This document shows, piece by piece, positions 1-8,084 of a DNA stretch of 64,000 bases. The notes under the pieces are model-generated. The model was not told the origin of the DNA, made no database searches, and saw only the letters and a list, made by a program, of their open reading frames with translations. Position 1 is the stretch's first letter; every line of letters starts with the position of its first letter. The translations under genes were made by a program, and so were the position numbers. Source of the DNA: Luteolibacter flavescens (GTDB taxonomy: Bacteria > Verrucomicrobiota > Verrucomicrobiia > Verrucomicrobiales > Akkermansiaceae); NCBI RefSeq assembly GCF_025950085.1, contig NZ_JAPDDS010000002.1:310001-374000 (forward strand), written 5' to 3'.

Positions 1-1
1 C

Positions 2-232
2 AAGTCCACCGCGACATCGGGCACCGCCATCAGCGGCACCTCTATCACGAATTGCGTCGCCACCTCGACGAATGGCTCCCCGGCGATCGCGGCTGACAAT
101 GGCACGGTGGCAAATTGCCGCGGCTCCACCTACGCGGGCGGCATCGCGATCAGTGCCCTCGTCGCCACCGGTTGCGTCGTTCCCTCCGGCCAATCCATCA
201 ATGCGACGGTGAAGGAGAACTGCGTGCCCTGA
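2..232 (+). CDS. C-terminal end of a repeat-rich, probably secreted protein (partial)
   Basis: The reading frame is open from the window edge and ends with TGA at 230-232, giving 76 residues. The segment is rich in Gly, Ser, Thr and Ala with Cys spaced in short turns (NGTVANC, ISALVATGC), a pattern seen in parallel beta-helix or pectate-lyase-like secreted proteins. The 5' part is missing, so no domain can be assigned. It converges on cutC with a gap of 15 bases and no clear terminator between them. The frame is supported by codon use and composition; the function is not known. Confidence 0.6.
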   Translation, partial: KSTATSGTAISGTSITNCVATSTNGSPAIAADNGTVANCRGSTYAGGIAISALVATGCVVPSGQSINATVKENCVP

Positions 233-247
233 TTCCCGCAGCGGTAA

Positions 248-985
248 TCAGCCGCCCAAGGCCGCGCGTGCCGCGGTGATCAGTGCGACGTCCGCCACGC
301 GGCGCTCGTACTCGCCCGGGACGGTGAGCGCGCCCATCGGGACCTCCGGGCGGCGGTGGGTCATGGGGCTCTGCTGCAGGCTGCGGGCGGAGAGGTGGAT
401 CTGGTTCGCACCGGTGCGGCGGATCACTTCGGCCACGTGCTCCGGCTTGATGCCGCCGCCGGGCAGGATGTCGAGGCGGTCGCTCGCCTGCTGGACCAGC
501 GCGGCGATGGGATCGAGGGCATCCATCACGGAGGGGGCACCGCCGCTGGTCAGGATGCGCTCGAAGCCAAAATCCGCCAGCGTCTCCAGCGCGGCAGGCA
601 GGTCCACGCAGACATCGAAGGCGCGATGGAAGACGGCGGGAAATCCTTCACAGGCCTCGACCAGCGTCTCGATCGCGGCGAGGTCCAGCGAGCCATCAGG
701 AGAGAGGCAGCCGAAGACGACCGCATCCGCGCCGAGGTCGCGGGCCAGCTCGATATCCGCGCACATGGCGGCGATTTCCTCCGGCCGGTAAACGAAGTCC
801 CCACCGCGCGGGCGGATCATCATGGCGATCTCGCCGGGGAAGCAGTCGCGTGCCTGGACCAGCATGCCGGCGCTGGGCGTGAGGCCGCCTTCGGTGAGCG
901 AGGCGCAGAGTTCGATGCGGTCGGCACCCGCCTCGGCACAGGCGAGGACGGAGTCGAGGGAGTCGACGCAGATTTCGAGAAGCAT
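248..985 (-). CDS. cutC: CutC family protein (copper homeostasis)
   Basis: A TIM-barrel protein of 245 aa, normal length for the CutC family. Visible family motifs in order are ADRIELC (about 21-27), MIRPRGGDFVY (about 56-66), FHRAFD, LTSGG, LPGGGI and IHLSAR. CutC was linked to copper tolerance in E. coli, but its biochemical role is unsettled, so the name reports family membership rather than a proven reaction. The frame stays open upstream to 1042, but homologues begin at the ATG used here (MLLEICVDS). It is transcribed divergently from the acetyltransferase, with about 140 bases between starts. Cytosolic; no signal peptide. Confidence 0.9.
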   Translation of the reverse strand: MLLEICVDSLDSVLACAEAGADRIELCASLTEGGLTPSAGMLVQARDCFPGEIAMMIRPRGGDFVYRPEEIAAMCADIELARDLGADAVVFGCLSPDGSLDLAAIETLVEACEGFPAVFHRAFDVCVDLPAALETLADFGFERILTSGGAPSVMDALDPIAALVQQASDRLDILPGGGIKPEHVAEVIRRTGANQIHLSARSLQQSPMTHRRPEVPMGALTVPGEYERRVADVALITAARAALGG

Positions 986-1124
986 GGGATCGAGATGGAG
1001 CGGGGATCGAGGAGCCGTTGGGAAAAGGCGGGCGGCAGGCATCTACCATCGCGGATCGGCCACCGGCCATCCTGAAAAAACTCGCGGATGGCCAAGGCGG
1101 CGGCGGTGCGCTTGGATGGCGGTG

Positions 1125-1718
1125 ATGACTCCCGAGCGACTGGAGCTTCTCTTGCGCGATGGCACCGCGGTGGTGGCGCGTCCGCTGACGCCGGCGGACC
1201 GCGCCTATGTGGCGGATGGCTACCGGCTGCTGTCCCCGGAGGCGCGCTACCAGCGCTTCTGGGTGAGGCAGGGAGAGATCATCGGAGATGCGATGCTGAA
1301 TCGCCTGCTGACGGACCAGCTTCCGAAGCACGCGATCTGGACCGTCTTCGATCCCACGCGCGAGGGCTTCCCCGGTCTCGGCGCGGCGAGCTTTTGGAGG
1401 TCCGAGAGCGACCCGACCGACGCGGAAATCTCCGTGACCGTGATGGACGCGGACCAGGGCCGCGGCGTGGCGACGCTGCTGCTGTCCATCCTCTGGCTGG
1501 TGGCCTTCCGCTGCGGCATCGAGACCTTCACCGGCTACACCATGCCCGAGAATACGCGGGCGCTGCGATGGATGCGGAATACCGGCGCGGCAGGCGAGTG
1601 GGACGGCTACAATGCGGTCTTCCGCTGGAAGCTCGCGGATCTGGACGCGATCCCGGCCACACCCGCCGGGGCGGATCTCGCCGCGCGGCTGGCGGAGCTT
1701 TCCCCGCGGATGCTGTAG
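1125..1718 (+). CDS. GNAT family N-acetyltransferase
   Basis: About 197 aa with the GNAT fold. RPLTPADRAYVADGY near the N-terminus is the usual first strand-helix, a TDAEISVTVMDADQGRGVAT segment carries the acetyl-CoA-binding Q/RxxGxA-type loop (DQGRGVAT), and TMPENTRALRWMRN is the typical C-terminal N-x-x-A-x-x-x-x-x-x element. It should transfer an acetyl group from acetyl-CoA to an amine; the substrate cannot be read from sequence. The frame remains open far upstream, antisense to cutC, which is spurious; ATG at 1125 (or 1116) starts the domain. Related domains occur in acyl-CoA synthetase-linked acetylases, but here it stands alone. Confidence 0.85.
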   Translation: MTPERLELLLRDGTAVVARPLTPADRAYVADGYRLLSPEARYQRFWVRQGEIIGDAMLNRLLTDQLPKHAIWTVFDPTREGFPGLGAASFWRSESDPTDAEISVTVMDADQGRGVATLLLSILWLVAFRCGIETFTGYTMPENTRALRWMRNTGAAGEWDGYNAVFRWKLADLDAIPATPAGADLAARLAELSPRML

Positions 1719-1730
1719 GGTCTCCCTCCG

Positions 1731-2561
1731 TCAGATCGCAGGCTTGGCTACGGCCTTCTCGCCCATGAGCGGGCTCGGCTTCGGGAGCTTCTGGCGGCGC
1801 AGGCCGAATTGCCTCACCGCGTGCCGCTGGAGGTGCGCGATGGCGTCCGCCACGTCATCGGTGAAGAAGATCAGGTCCGGGTCTCCCGGGCTGATCATTC
1901 CCTCGTCGGCCATGTGATAGACGAGGTCCATGAGCGGCTTCCAGTAGTCCTTGCCCATCAGGATAATGGGGAAGTTCCGGATCTTCCCGGTCTGGATCAG
2001 GGTCATGGTCTCGAACATCTCGTCCAGCGTGCCCGCGCCGCCGGGCAGCACGACAAAGGCGTAGGAATACTTGATGAGGATGGTCTTGCGCGTGAAGAAG
2101 TAGCGCATGGTCACCGAGCGGTGGACATAGGGATTGAGGTGCTGCTCGAAGGGCAGCTCGATATTCACCCCGATGGACCGGCCGCCGGCTTCGAAGGCCC
2201 CCTGGTTCCCCGCCTCCATGATGCCCGGCCCGCCGCCCGTGATGACGGTGAAGCCGAGCTTCGCGATCTCCGCGCCCATCTCGCGCGCCATTTCGTAGTA
2301 AGTCGTCCCCGGCTGGGTCCGCGCCGAGCCGAAGATGGTCACCGCCGGCCCCACGAAGTGCAGCGTGCGGAATGCCCGCATGAAATCCAGGCCGACCCGG
2401 AAAATGGTGCCCAGATCGTGCAGCCGGGACCGCGGCCCGGCGAGGAATCCCCGCTCCGGGATCTCCAGCTCGAAGCGCTCCTCCTCCCGGATCGCCTCCG
2501 GGCTGATGGCATGCTCCGCAGTGGGTTGTGGCAGGTCCGGGCAGTCGGGCGGCGGCGTCAT
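1731..2561 (-). CDS. LOG family protein (TIGR00730), nucleotide phosphoribohydrolase-like
   Basis: A Rossmann-fold protein of 276 aa with both LOG signatures: GGGPGIMEA (about 109-117) and PGGAGTLDE (about 173-181, with the catalytic Glu). Family members hydrolyse N6-modified or plain AMP/GMP to the base and ribose 5-phosphate, and many bacterial ones act as nucleotide 5'-monophosphate nucleosidases. The N-terminal 60 residues are Pro- and Glu-rich and precede the fold. An in-frame GTG lies at 2579, but ATG 2561 (MTPPPDC) is preferred. It converges with the acetyltransferase over a 12-base gap. Cytosolic. Confidence 0.88.
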   Translation of the reverse strand: MTPPPDCPDLPQPTAEHAISPEAIREEERFELEIPERGFLAGPRSRLHDLGTIFRVGLDFMRAFRTLHFVGPAVTIFGSARTQPGTTYYEMAREMGAEIAKLGFTVITGGGPGIMEAGNQGAFEAGGRSIGVNIELPFEQHLNPYVHRSVTMRYFFTRKTILIKYSYAFVVLPGGAGTLDEMFETMTLIQTGKIRNFPIILMGKDYWKPLMDLVYHMADEGMISPGDPDLIFFTDDVADAIAHLQRHAVRQFGLRRQKLPKPSPLMGEKAVAKPAI

Positions 2562-2721
2562 GATGGCACTCTCTAACACGGCAATCCAGCCCGTGCCACG
2601 GGGAATCCCCGGCTTCCGCCATGCAACGAATCCTTGCGTTCACCCCTCGCTTGCAGACGCTGCGCATGTCAACTCGCTCAAGTTATCACTGCTTGCCCCT
2701 CCAATCATCGGACGACTACTC

Positions 2722-4743
2722 ATGAAAATTTTCACCACCTTTGTGATCGCATGGCTGGGCTTGGTCGCGCACCTGTCCGCACAGAATGTGGCCATAGGCC
2801 CGAATCTGGAGATCCGCGAGAATCTTGAATCGGCTGCCCTATTGGCTTTCGCCACCGAGTCCACGAAGACCTATCAGTTCGAGATTTCGGCTGACCTTAC
2901 GAACTGGGACAAAGAAGGTTATGCTTTCAGGGGCACCGGTGGCCGGATGATGGTGAAGCTTTCGAATCGCGGACTGACGTCTGCCTACTTCAGGCTGAAG
3001 GATGATGCCCCGGCAGGAGATGCCGCGCCTTATGGCCCTTACGGTCCTTACGGGCTCTCATCTTGGAATGGGGAGAGCGGTGGCGGTGGCACGGGCTACG
3101 TTCCAGAGCCACGGGAGCTTGTTTCGCCGCCCATGTTGCCCCGCACCCAGGGCCGCATCCTGGCGAACCGCTTGAGTGGAGGGGCGAAGGCGTTCCGTCT
3201 GAGCTGCCTCTTGCTTGGTGACTCCTACGTCGTGGACCTCAGGCATATCCTCGACTCGCAGGTCGCCCCGGTCCGGGAGCTTGGCTTTGGCCCGACGGCA
3301 ATCGTCGAGGCAGGTGCGATCAGGGAGCTCGGTCGCTTCGACCTGATGCCTACCGGTACGGTCTGGAGGCTCAATGACACGGGACAATCGGTGCAATTCT
3401 CGCACGAGATCGAGGCCTATCGCGTGAAAGTCTTCTACTCCACCGTTGCCGACGGTGGGTCCTTCACCCTCGAAACTAGCACGTCCGGCGGTTCTTGGAC
3501 TCCGGTTCCGGGAGCGGAGTCGGTCTCCACGGCATCCGGCGGAGGCGTCGGGGCAGGGGTCTTCAGCTACGACTTCAGCACCACCGAACGCCGTCGCGTG
3601 CGTGCCAAGTGGGCTTCGGGCACGGTCCGCATCCTCGGCTTTGTCCTGTCGGACATCCGGGACAATGCCTCGGTCAACCGTGGCGGATGTGCGGTCCATG
3701 ATCTGGCGCAGGGGAATATCGAGGTCTTTCGTGGAAGTGAAACTCCCCAGGTGGTCTGGAACACGATCCTGCAGAATATCCAGCCTGACTTCTGCACCTA
3801 CAAGGCACTGGATGAGTGGAGGCCGGTCCAAGTTAACGAATACTACGAGAAGGCCCAGCAGGCATGGCCGATGGATTGGGTCATGGTCTCACGACATCCG
3901 ATGAATGCTTCTTCCTACCCCCCGAATGCATCGGGAGTGGCCTTGGTTACCGAAGACATTGCCTTGAGGGACTTCGCCGTGACCAAGGGGCAGCTTTTCA
4001 TCAATGCGCGCACCATGTTTCCCGACATGGCGTCCATGATCAGTCTCGGTCTGGCTGTGGATGGCGACGTGCATCTGACCGCCTTGGGAAACCACTATCA
4101 GAATCAGGTCATCATGGAGGTATTGTCGGCCGCCTTGAAGCCTGCCGCGGAGAGCTTCGGGCTCACGACGCGGCCGGACTTCGAGTACGGTGCCCGCTAT
4201 CGCCGCAATGCCCTGGGAATCGTGGGTGCCGCGGGTCCCCAGATGATGCTGGACCTGTGGACCAGCGTGAACAGCGGGGCCAACTACCGGCCGATGTTCG
4301 GGATTTCAAAGCTGGATGACGTGGAAACGATCGGGCTGCACAGCGGACCGGCCAACCGCTGCTTCGCAATCATCGGGAACGGTGGCCGGATGATTTGGAA
4401 CAATTCGAACTCCGGATGGGGCAACGGGCTCCCGTCCGCTACCCGCGTGGCAAGCGCAGGCGCTGAATTTTATGCCGGAGATCGCACGGGGATGGCTCCC
4501 CTTGCAGTATCTGCGACGAGTTCGCACACCGGGGATGTCTTCGCTGTTTACAAGGATGCCAGTGCCGGTTCCTCCGGAACGCGTGCCGCCGGCATCTCAA
4601 AGGATGGTTCGGCCGAGTTCGCGAGATTGAAGGCCGACCTGCCTGTCTTCCCGGATCATGCGGGAGCTGATTCGGATGGGAACTTGAAGTCGGGACAATT
4701 CTACAAACTCACGGGAGACCGCGCGGTCTATCAGAAGCCATAA
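2722..4743 (+). CDS. Secreted SGNH/GDSL-like hydrolase with N-terminal adhesion-type module
   Basis: A 673 aa protein with signal peptide 1-20 (cleavage near LSA-QN). Residues about 46-93 form a module (KTYQFEISADLTNW ... YFRL) common in verrucomicrobial surface proteins, followed by a YGPYGPYG run and a Gly-rich linker. The remainder looks like an SGNH hydrolase: LLLGDSYV (GDS 166-168, block I), an Asn near 395 (block III) and DGDVHLTALGNHY with His451 (block V). A jelly-roll-like insert (about 215-310) separates blocks I and II, as in some carbohydrate or acyl esterases. Predicted extracellular esterase; substrate unknown. The frame is open upstream to 2335, but ATG 2722 begins the signal peptide. 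Family call is by motif only. Confidence 0.65.
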   Translation: MKIFTTFVIAWLGLVAHLSAQNVAIGPNLEIRENLESAALLAFATESTKTYQFEISADLTNWDKEGYAFRGTGGRMMVKLSNRGLTSAYFRLKDDAPAGDAAPYGPYGPYGLSSWNGESGGGGTGYVPEPRELVSPPMLPRTQGRILANRLSGGAKAFRLSCLLLGDSYVVDLRHILDSQVAPVRELGFGPTAIVEAGAIRELGRFDLMPTGTVWRLNDTGQSVQFSHEIEAYRVKVFYSTVADGGSFTLETSTSGGSWTPVPGAESVSTASGGGVGAGVFSYDFSTTERRRVRAKWASGTVRILGFVLSDIRDNASVNRGGCAVHDLAQGNIEVFRGSETPQVVWNTILQNIQPDFCTYKALDEWRPVQVNEYYEKAQQAWPMDWVMVSRHPMNASSYPPNASGVALVTEDIALRDFAVTKGQLFINARTMFPDMASMISLGLAVDGDVHLTALGNHYQNQVIMEVLSAALKPAAESFGLTTRPDFEYGARYRRNALGIVGAAGPQMMLDLWTSVNSGANYRPMFGISKLDDVETIGLHSGPANRCFAIIGNGGRMIWNNSNSGWGNGLPSATRVASAGAEFYAGDRTGMAPLAVSATSSHTGDVFAVYKDASAGSSGTRAAGISKDGSAEFARLKADLPVFPDHAGADSDGNLKSGQFYKLTGDRAVYQKP

Positions 4744-4818
4744 CTCGCCCCGGATGGTGCCGCCTGCCGTCTAAAGCTTGCGGCTGGCCGGTCCCGCGGA
4801 CAACTTCCCACCAACGGA

Positions 4819-6000
4819 ATGCTGCCTCACAGGAAACGAAAAGCACTCAATCAGGGTGGAGCCAAGCCGCACGGGGAAATCGAAGTCCGTGTGATCGAGG
4901 GTGCCGGAGACGATTCAACGCCCGCCTACAAGCTCGAGGCTGAAGCCGAGGTGGAGCAGTTACCGAGACCGAGGCCCGAGCCGGCCATGGAGCCGGAACA
5001 AGGGATCCGCATCGGCATGGGCCCCAGCGTCCGCCGGACGACTGCCGAGTCCCTTGAATTCGAGCGGCCGCGGGAAGCCCAAATCCATCGTCTGGAGACG
5101 GACGAGGAGTCGCAGGCACCCGTGCAGGCCCGCGCGATGAGCGAGATGGAGCCGGCTGCTCCCTATGTTCCTGAGACCGTGGTGAAGCAGCGGAATCTCG
5201 CCGCCTGGACCGTGGGAATGGGAATCGGCACCGTGGCCCTGGCCGTCCTCGCTGTCCTGGCGATGAAGAAGGACGCCGCCCCGCAGGAGGATGTGCCGAG
5301 CATCTTCGTCACCGAGGATTCCTTCGGCGAGAGCAAGACCTACTTCCTGGAAAACATGCCCGCCCTGACCCGGGAGGCCGAGGCACTGCTGAAGAAATAC
5401 ACCGAGGCGAAGTCGCCCGAGGAGGTGCTGCCGCTGGTGCGGGATGCCGCCCGTGTGACGGACCGCCTCAAGGATCTCTGGAAGCCGATGGCGCTGATCT
5501 CGACCACCCAGCCGGTCGAGGCGCTGCTCTCCGAGAGCGAAGACCGCCCGGCCCTCGTCTTGCGCGGCGTCACCACGGATTTCCTCCCCTTCGAGATGGC
5601 TTTCATCCGCGATGACGGTCGCCTGAAGATCGATTGGGAAGCCAGCAATGGCATCGGTGATGTGCAGCTTTCCGAACTGCGGAAGTCCCAGGCGATCGTG
5701 AAGAGCACGAAAGTCCGCGTGGTGGTGCAGCCGGGGAATTTCTACACCACGGAATTCCCGGAAACCGACTACCGCTCCTACCAGTTGGTCGATGCGGCCA
5801 AGGAGGAATTCGTATGGGCCTTCGTGCGGAGGTCCTCGTCCGCCGCGGCCGTTCTCGAGCGTGAGTTCAATGAAAGCTCGGTGCTGATGGAGAAGTCCGC
5901 GGGGTTTTCCGCCACGCTGCGGATCTCCGGTCCCTTGAGCCAGGGCGTCCATTTCTTCGAAATCACGGAGATGCTTCACAAAGGCTGGGTCAGCCCGTAA
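4819..6000 (+). CDS. Single-pass membrane protein of unknown function (paralogue of next gene)
   Basis: A 393 aa protein with a charged, Pro/Glu-rich cytoplasmic N-terminus, one membrane helix (about 127-149, AAWTVGMGIGTVALAVLAVL) and an extracytoplasmic C-terminal domain of about 240 residues. That domain resembles the C-terminal part of the gene starting at 6010: both carry a K-I-D-W element and finish with an E-I/ITE-x-x-x-x-x-W element near the end. No enzymatic motif is visible. It lies 75 bases downstream of the SGNH protein and 9 bases before the next gene, so the two membrane proteins are probably co-transcribed. Function unknown. Confidence 0.8.
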   Translation: MLPHRKRKALNQGGAKPHGEIEVRVIEGAGDDSTPAYKLEAEAEVEQLPRPRPEPAMEPEQGIRIGMGPSVRRTTAESLEFERPREAQIHRLETDEESQAPVQARAMSEMEPAAPYVPETVVKQRNLAAWTVGMGIGTVALAVLAVLAMKKDAAPQEDVPSIFVTEDSFGESKTYFLENMPALTREAEALLKKYTEAKSPEEVLPLVRDAARVTDRLKDLWKPMALISTTQPVEALLSESEDRPALVLRGVTTDFLPFEMAFIRDDGRLKIDWEASNGIGDVQLSELRKSQAIVKSTKVRVVVQPGNFYTTEFPETDYRSYQLVDAAKEEFVWAFVRRSSSAAAVLEREFNESSVLMEKSAGFSATLRISGPLSQGVHFFEITEMLHKGWVSP

Positions 6001-6009
6001 CCAAGGGCC

Positions 6010-7116
6010 GTGAGCGATACTTCCGGTGCCTGGTTCCACTGCTCCCGCTGCGGCGCGCTTTTCCACGCTGCTGCGGCGGCCGGGCAGCGTGGTGCCTGCC
6101 CGGAGTGCGGGGGAGATCCCGTCACGGGTGCCGCCGCCGGGGCCAATGTCGCGGAGACCGCCGCGCCCGTCCGCGTCCGCCGCAAGGTGCGCAAGCCGAA
6201 GGACCCCTCCGGCCAATCGAAGCGCCGCCGCCGGGGCAGTGGCAAGAAAGCCCGCGCCCTCGCCATCTTCGTGGTCCTCTGGGCCCTCGCCCTCGGTGGC
6301 ACTGCCATCATGGTGAAGAAATTGCGTCCGGATGCCGACGAGAACTATGCCGTGGTGGACACGGTGGAATTCGGCGGCCAGGCGCTGGCCGACTCCCAAC
6401 TTCTCCAGGACAAGATCGAGGGCTGCCGCACCCGTCTCATGGAGTTCCTCGCCGCTACGGACATCAGCGGCCAGACGCCCCATGTCCTGCGCGCGGACAA
6501 GATCCTGCCAGAGATGGCCAGGGCCCAGCAGTACACGCCGATATTCCCCTCGCGGGCCGAGTATTCCACCATCTTCCAGAACGTCATCCACACGCCTGGG
6601 GGCAGCGCGATCGAGGTGGTGGCGCAGGAAATGGATGACGGGAAAAAGGTCGAGGCCGTTTTCTTTGAGGAAGAAGGCGAGTGGAAGATCGACTGGCACG
6701 ACTACACCCGCGCGAACAGCGCCCCGTGGCCGCTTTTCCTGGCGGAAAAGGGGGATGCCGAGGGCACCTTCCGCGTGCTCGCCCGCGAGCGCATCGGTGC
6801 CGGTGGCCGCGATCCCTCCTACATCGGGCTGGTGCTCTACACCCCGCGCCCGGGAAATCCGGGAGAAGCGGTCGCCCCATCGCCGGAGGTCAGGGTCGAG
6901 CGCTCGTCGGAGATCGGCCGGGCCATCGAGCAGGCTTTCGCCGACCGGGCAAAGGGACTCGCTCCCTACGGCAGCGGTGTCACGAAATACGATCCCGACG
7001 AAATGATCCGCCTGCACGTGCGCATGACCCGCGAGGGCGAGGTGGAGCGCGTTTTCCAGATCACCGAGCTGATCGGCACCCACTGGATGGAGTTGCCGCC
7101 CACGTCGGCGAAGTGA
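6010..7116 (+). CDS. Zinc-ribbon single-pass membrane protein of unknown function
   Basis: A 368 aa protein starting at GTG. Residues 8-35 form a zinc ribbon (CSRC at 11-14, CPEC at 30-33). A very basic stretch (about 56-82) leads into a membrane helix (about 83-103), then an extracytoplasmic domain related to that of the gene at 4819 (WKIDWHDY, FQITELIGTHW). Its position 9 bases after that gene and the shared domain suggest an in-operon duplication in which only the cytoplasmic head differs. A sensing or scaffold role is possible but unsupported. It converges with aroE over 7 bases. Confidence 0.8.
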   Translation: MSDTSGAWFHCSRCGALFHAAAAAGQRGACPECGGDPVTGAAAGANVAETAAPVRVRRKVRKPKDPSGQSKRRRRGSGKKARALAIFVVLWALALGGTAIMVKKLRPDADENYAVVDTVEFGGQALADSQLLQDKIEGCRTRLMEFLAATDISGQTPHVLRADKILPEMARAQQYTPIFPSRAEYSTIFQNVIHTPGGSAIEVVAQEMDDGKKVEAVFFEEEGEWKIDWHDYTRANSAPWPLFLAEKGDAEGTFRVLARERIGAGGRDPSYIGLVLYTPRPGNPGEAVAPSPEVRVERSSEIGRAIEQAFADRAKGLAPYGSGVTKYDPDEMIRLHVRMTREGEVERVFQITELIGTHWMELPPTSAK

Positions 7117-7123
7117 CCGCCGC

Positions 7124-8020
7124 TCAACCCGCGGCCAGCCCGTGGCGCATCGCTGCGACGGGATCCGTTCCGGGGAACCAGATCTGGAATGCCTTCACTC
7201 CCTGGTGGAGCAGCATTTCACGGCCGGTCCCGACCTTCGCCCCGGCTGCCGCTGCAGCCTGCTGGAAGGCGGTGCCCGGACGGTAGATCGTATCGTAGGC
7301 CGAGTGCCGCGAGGTGAAGTATGCAGCAGGCACGGGCGAGGGATCGCTCTCCTTCAGGCCGAGCGAGGAGGTATTCACGATCAGGTCGGCGGACTTCGCC
7401 CACGCTTCCAGACGCGGGTCATCCAGCCCGGCGGTGAGGATTTCCACGCCCCCGTGATTTGCCCGGATGCGGTCTGCCAGTTCCTCGATCTTCTCCACGC
7501 TGCGGTTCGCCAGGATCAGGCGGGCCACGCCCTGCCGAGCGCAGTGGACGGCGATCGCGCCACCGGCCCCGCCACCTGCCCCGGCGATCAGGACTGAGGC
7601 GCCTCCCAGCGGGAGGCCCAGCGTTTCGCGCGCCGCCTCCTCGAAGCCGTACCCGTCGGTATTGAATCCCCGTGTCGCATCCGCGTCGAAGCGCACCGTA
7701 TTCACCACGCCCATCTCCGCGGCCCCGGCGTCCACCTCGTCGCACGCCGCCAGTGCCTCGAACTTGTGCGGCACCGTCACATTGCACCCGGCGAAGCCCA
7801 GCTCGCGCATCCGGCGAAAGGTCTCCGCCACCTGCCCGGGCTCCACCTCGACCTTGATGTAGCGGGCATCGATCCCCGCCTCATCCAGCGCGGGCTGGTG
7901 CATGCGCGGGGACAGCGAGTGCGCGACCGGGTGGCCGATCACCGCCAGCCGTGCCGGCTTGTCATGACCGGCATCCAGCCGTTCGCGGGACGTGAGGTCG
8001 TCGGGGGAATACAGGCTCAT
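7124..8020 (-). CDS. aroE: Shikimate dehydrogenase
   Basis: A 298 aa NADPH-dependent enzyme that reduces 3-dehydroshikimate to shikimate in aromatic amino acid synthesis. Motifs: IGHPVAHSLSP (substrate-binding serines), NVTVPHK with the catalytic Lys, FNTDGYGF with the catalytic Asp, and a glycine-rich GAGGGAGGA NADP loop. ATG 8020 is taken as start; a TTG lies two codons upstream. The start abuts the terminator of the porin unit, so aroE must have its own promoter or depend on read-through. Cytosolic, typical length, no oddities. Confidence 0.95.
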   Translation of the reverse strand: MSLYSPDDLTSRERLDAGHDKPARLAVIGHPVAHSLSPRMHQPALDEAGIDARYIKVEVEPGQVAETFRRMRELGFAGCNVTVPHKFEALAACDEVDAGAAEMGVVNTVRFDADATRGFNTDGYGFEEAARETLGLPLGGASVLIAGAGGGAGGAIAVHCARQGVARLILANRSVEKIEELADRIRANHGGVEILTAGLDDPRLEAWAKSADLIVNTSSLGLKESDPSPVPAAYFTSRHSAYDTIYRPGTAFQQAAAAAGAKVGTGREMLLHQGVKAFQIWFPGTDPVAAMRHGLAAG

Positions 8021-8025
8021 GGGCA

Positions 8026-8058
8026 AAGAAAAAGCGCGCCCACCATGGCGGGCGCGCT
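8026..8058 (-). terminator. Rho-independent terminator after the porin gene
   Basis: On the minus strand a GC-rich hairpin (about 9-12 bp arms, AGCGCGCCC ... GGGCGCGCT) is followed directly by a run of T. It begins 27 bases after the porin stop and ends at the aroE start, so it should end the VTC-DUF4956-porin transcript. Confidence 0.8.
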
Positions 8059-8084
8059 GCGGTCGTCAATCCGTGGCCGCGAGG

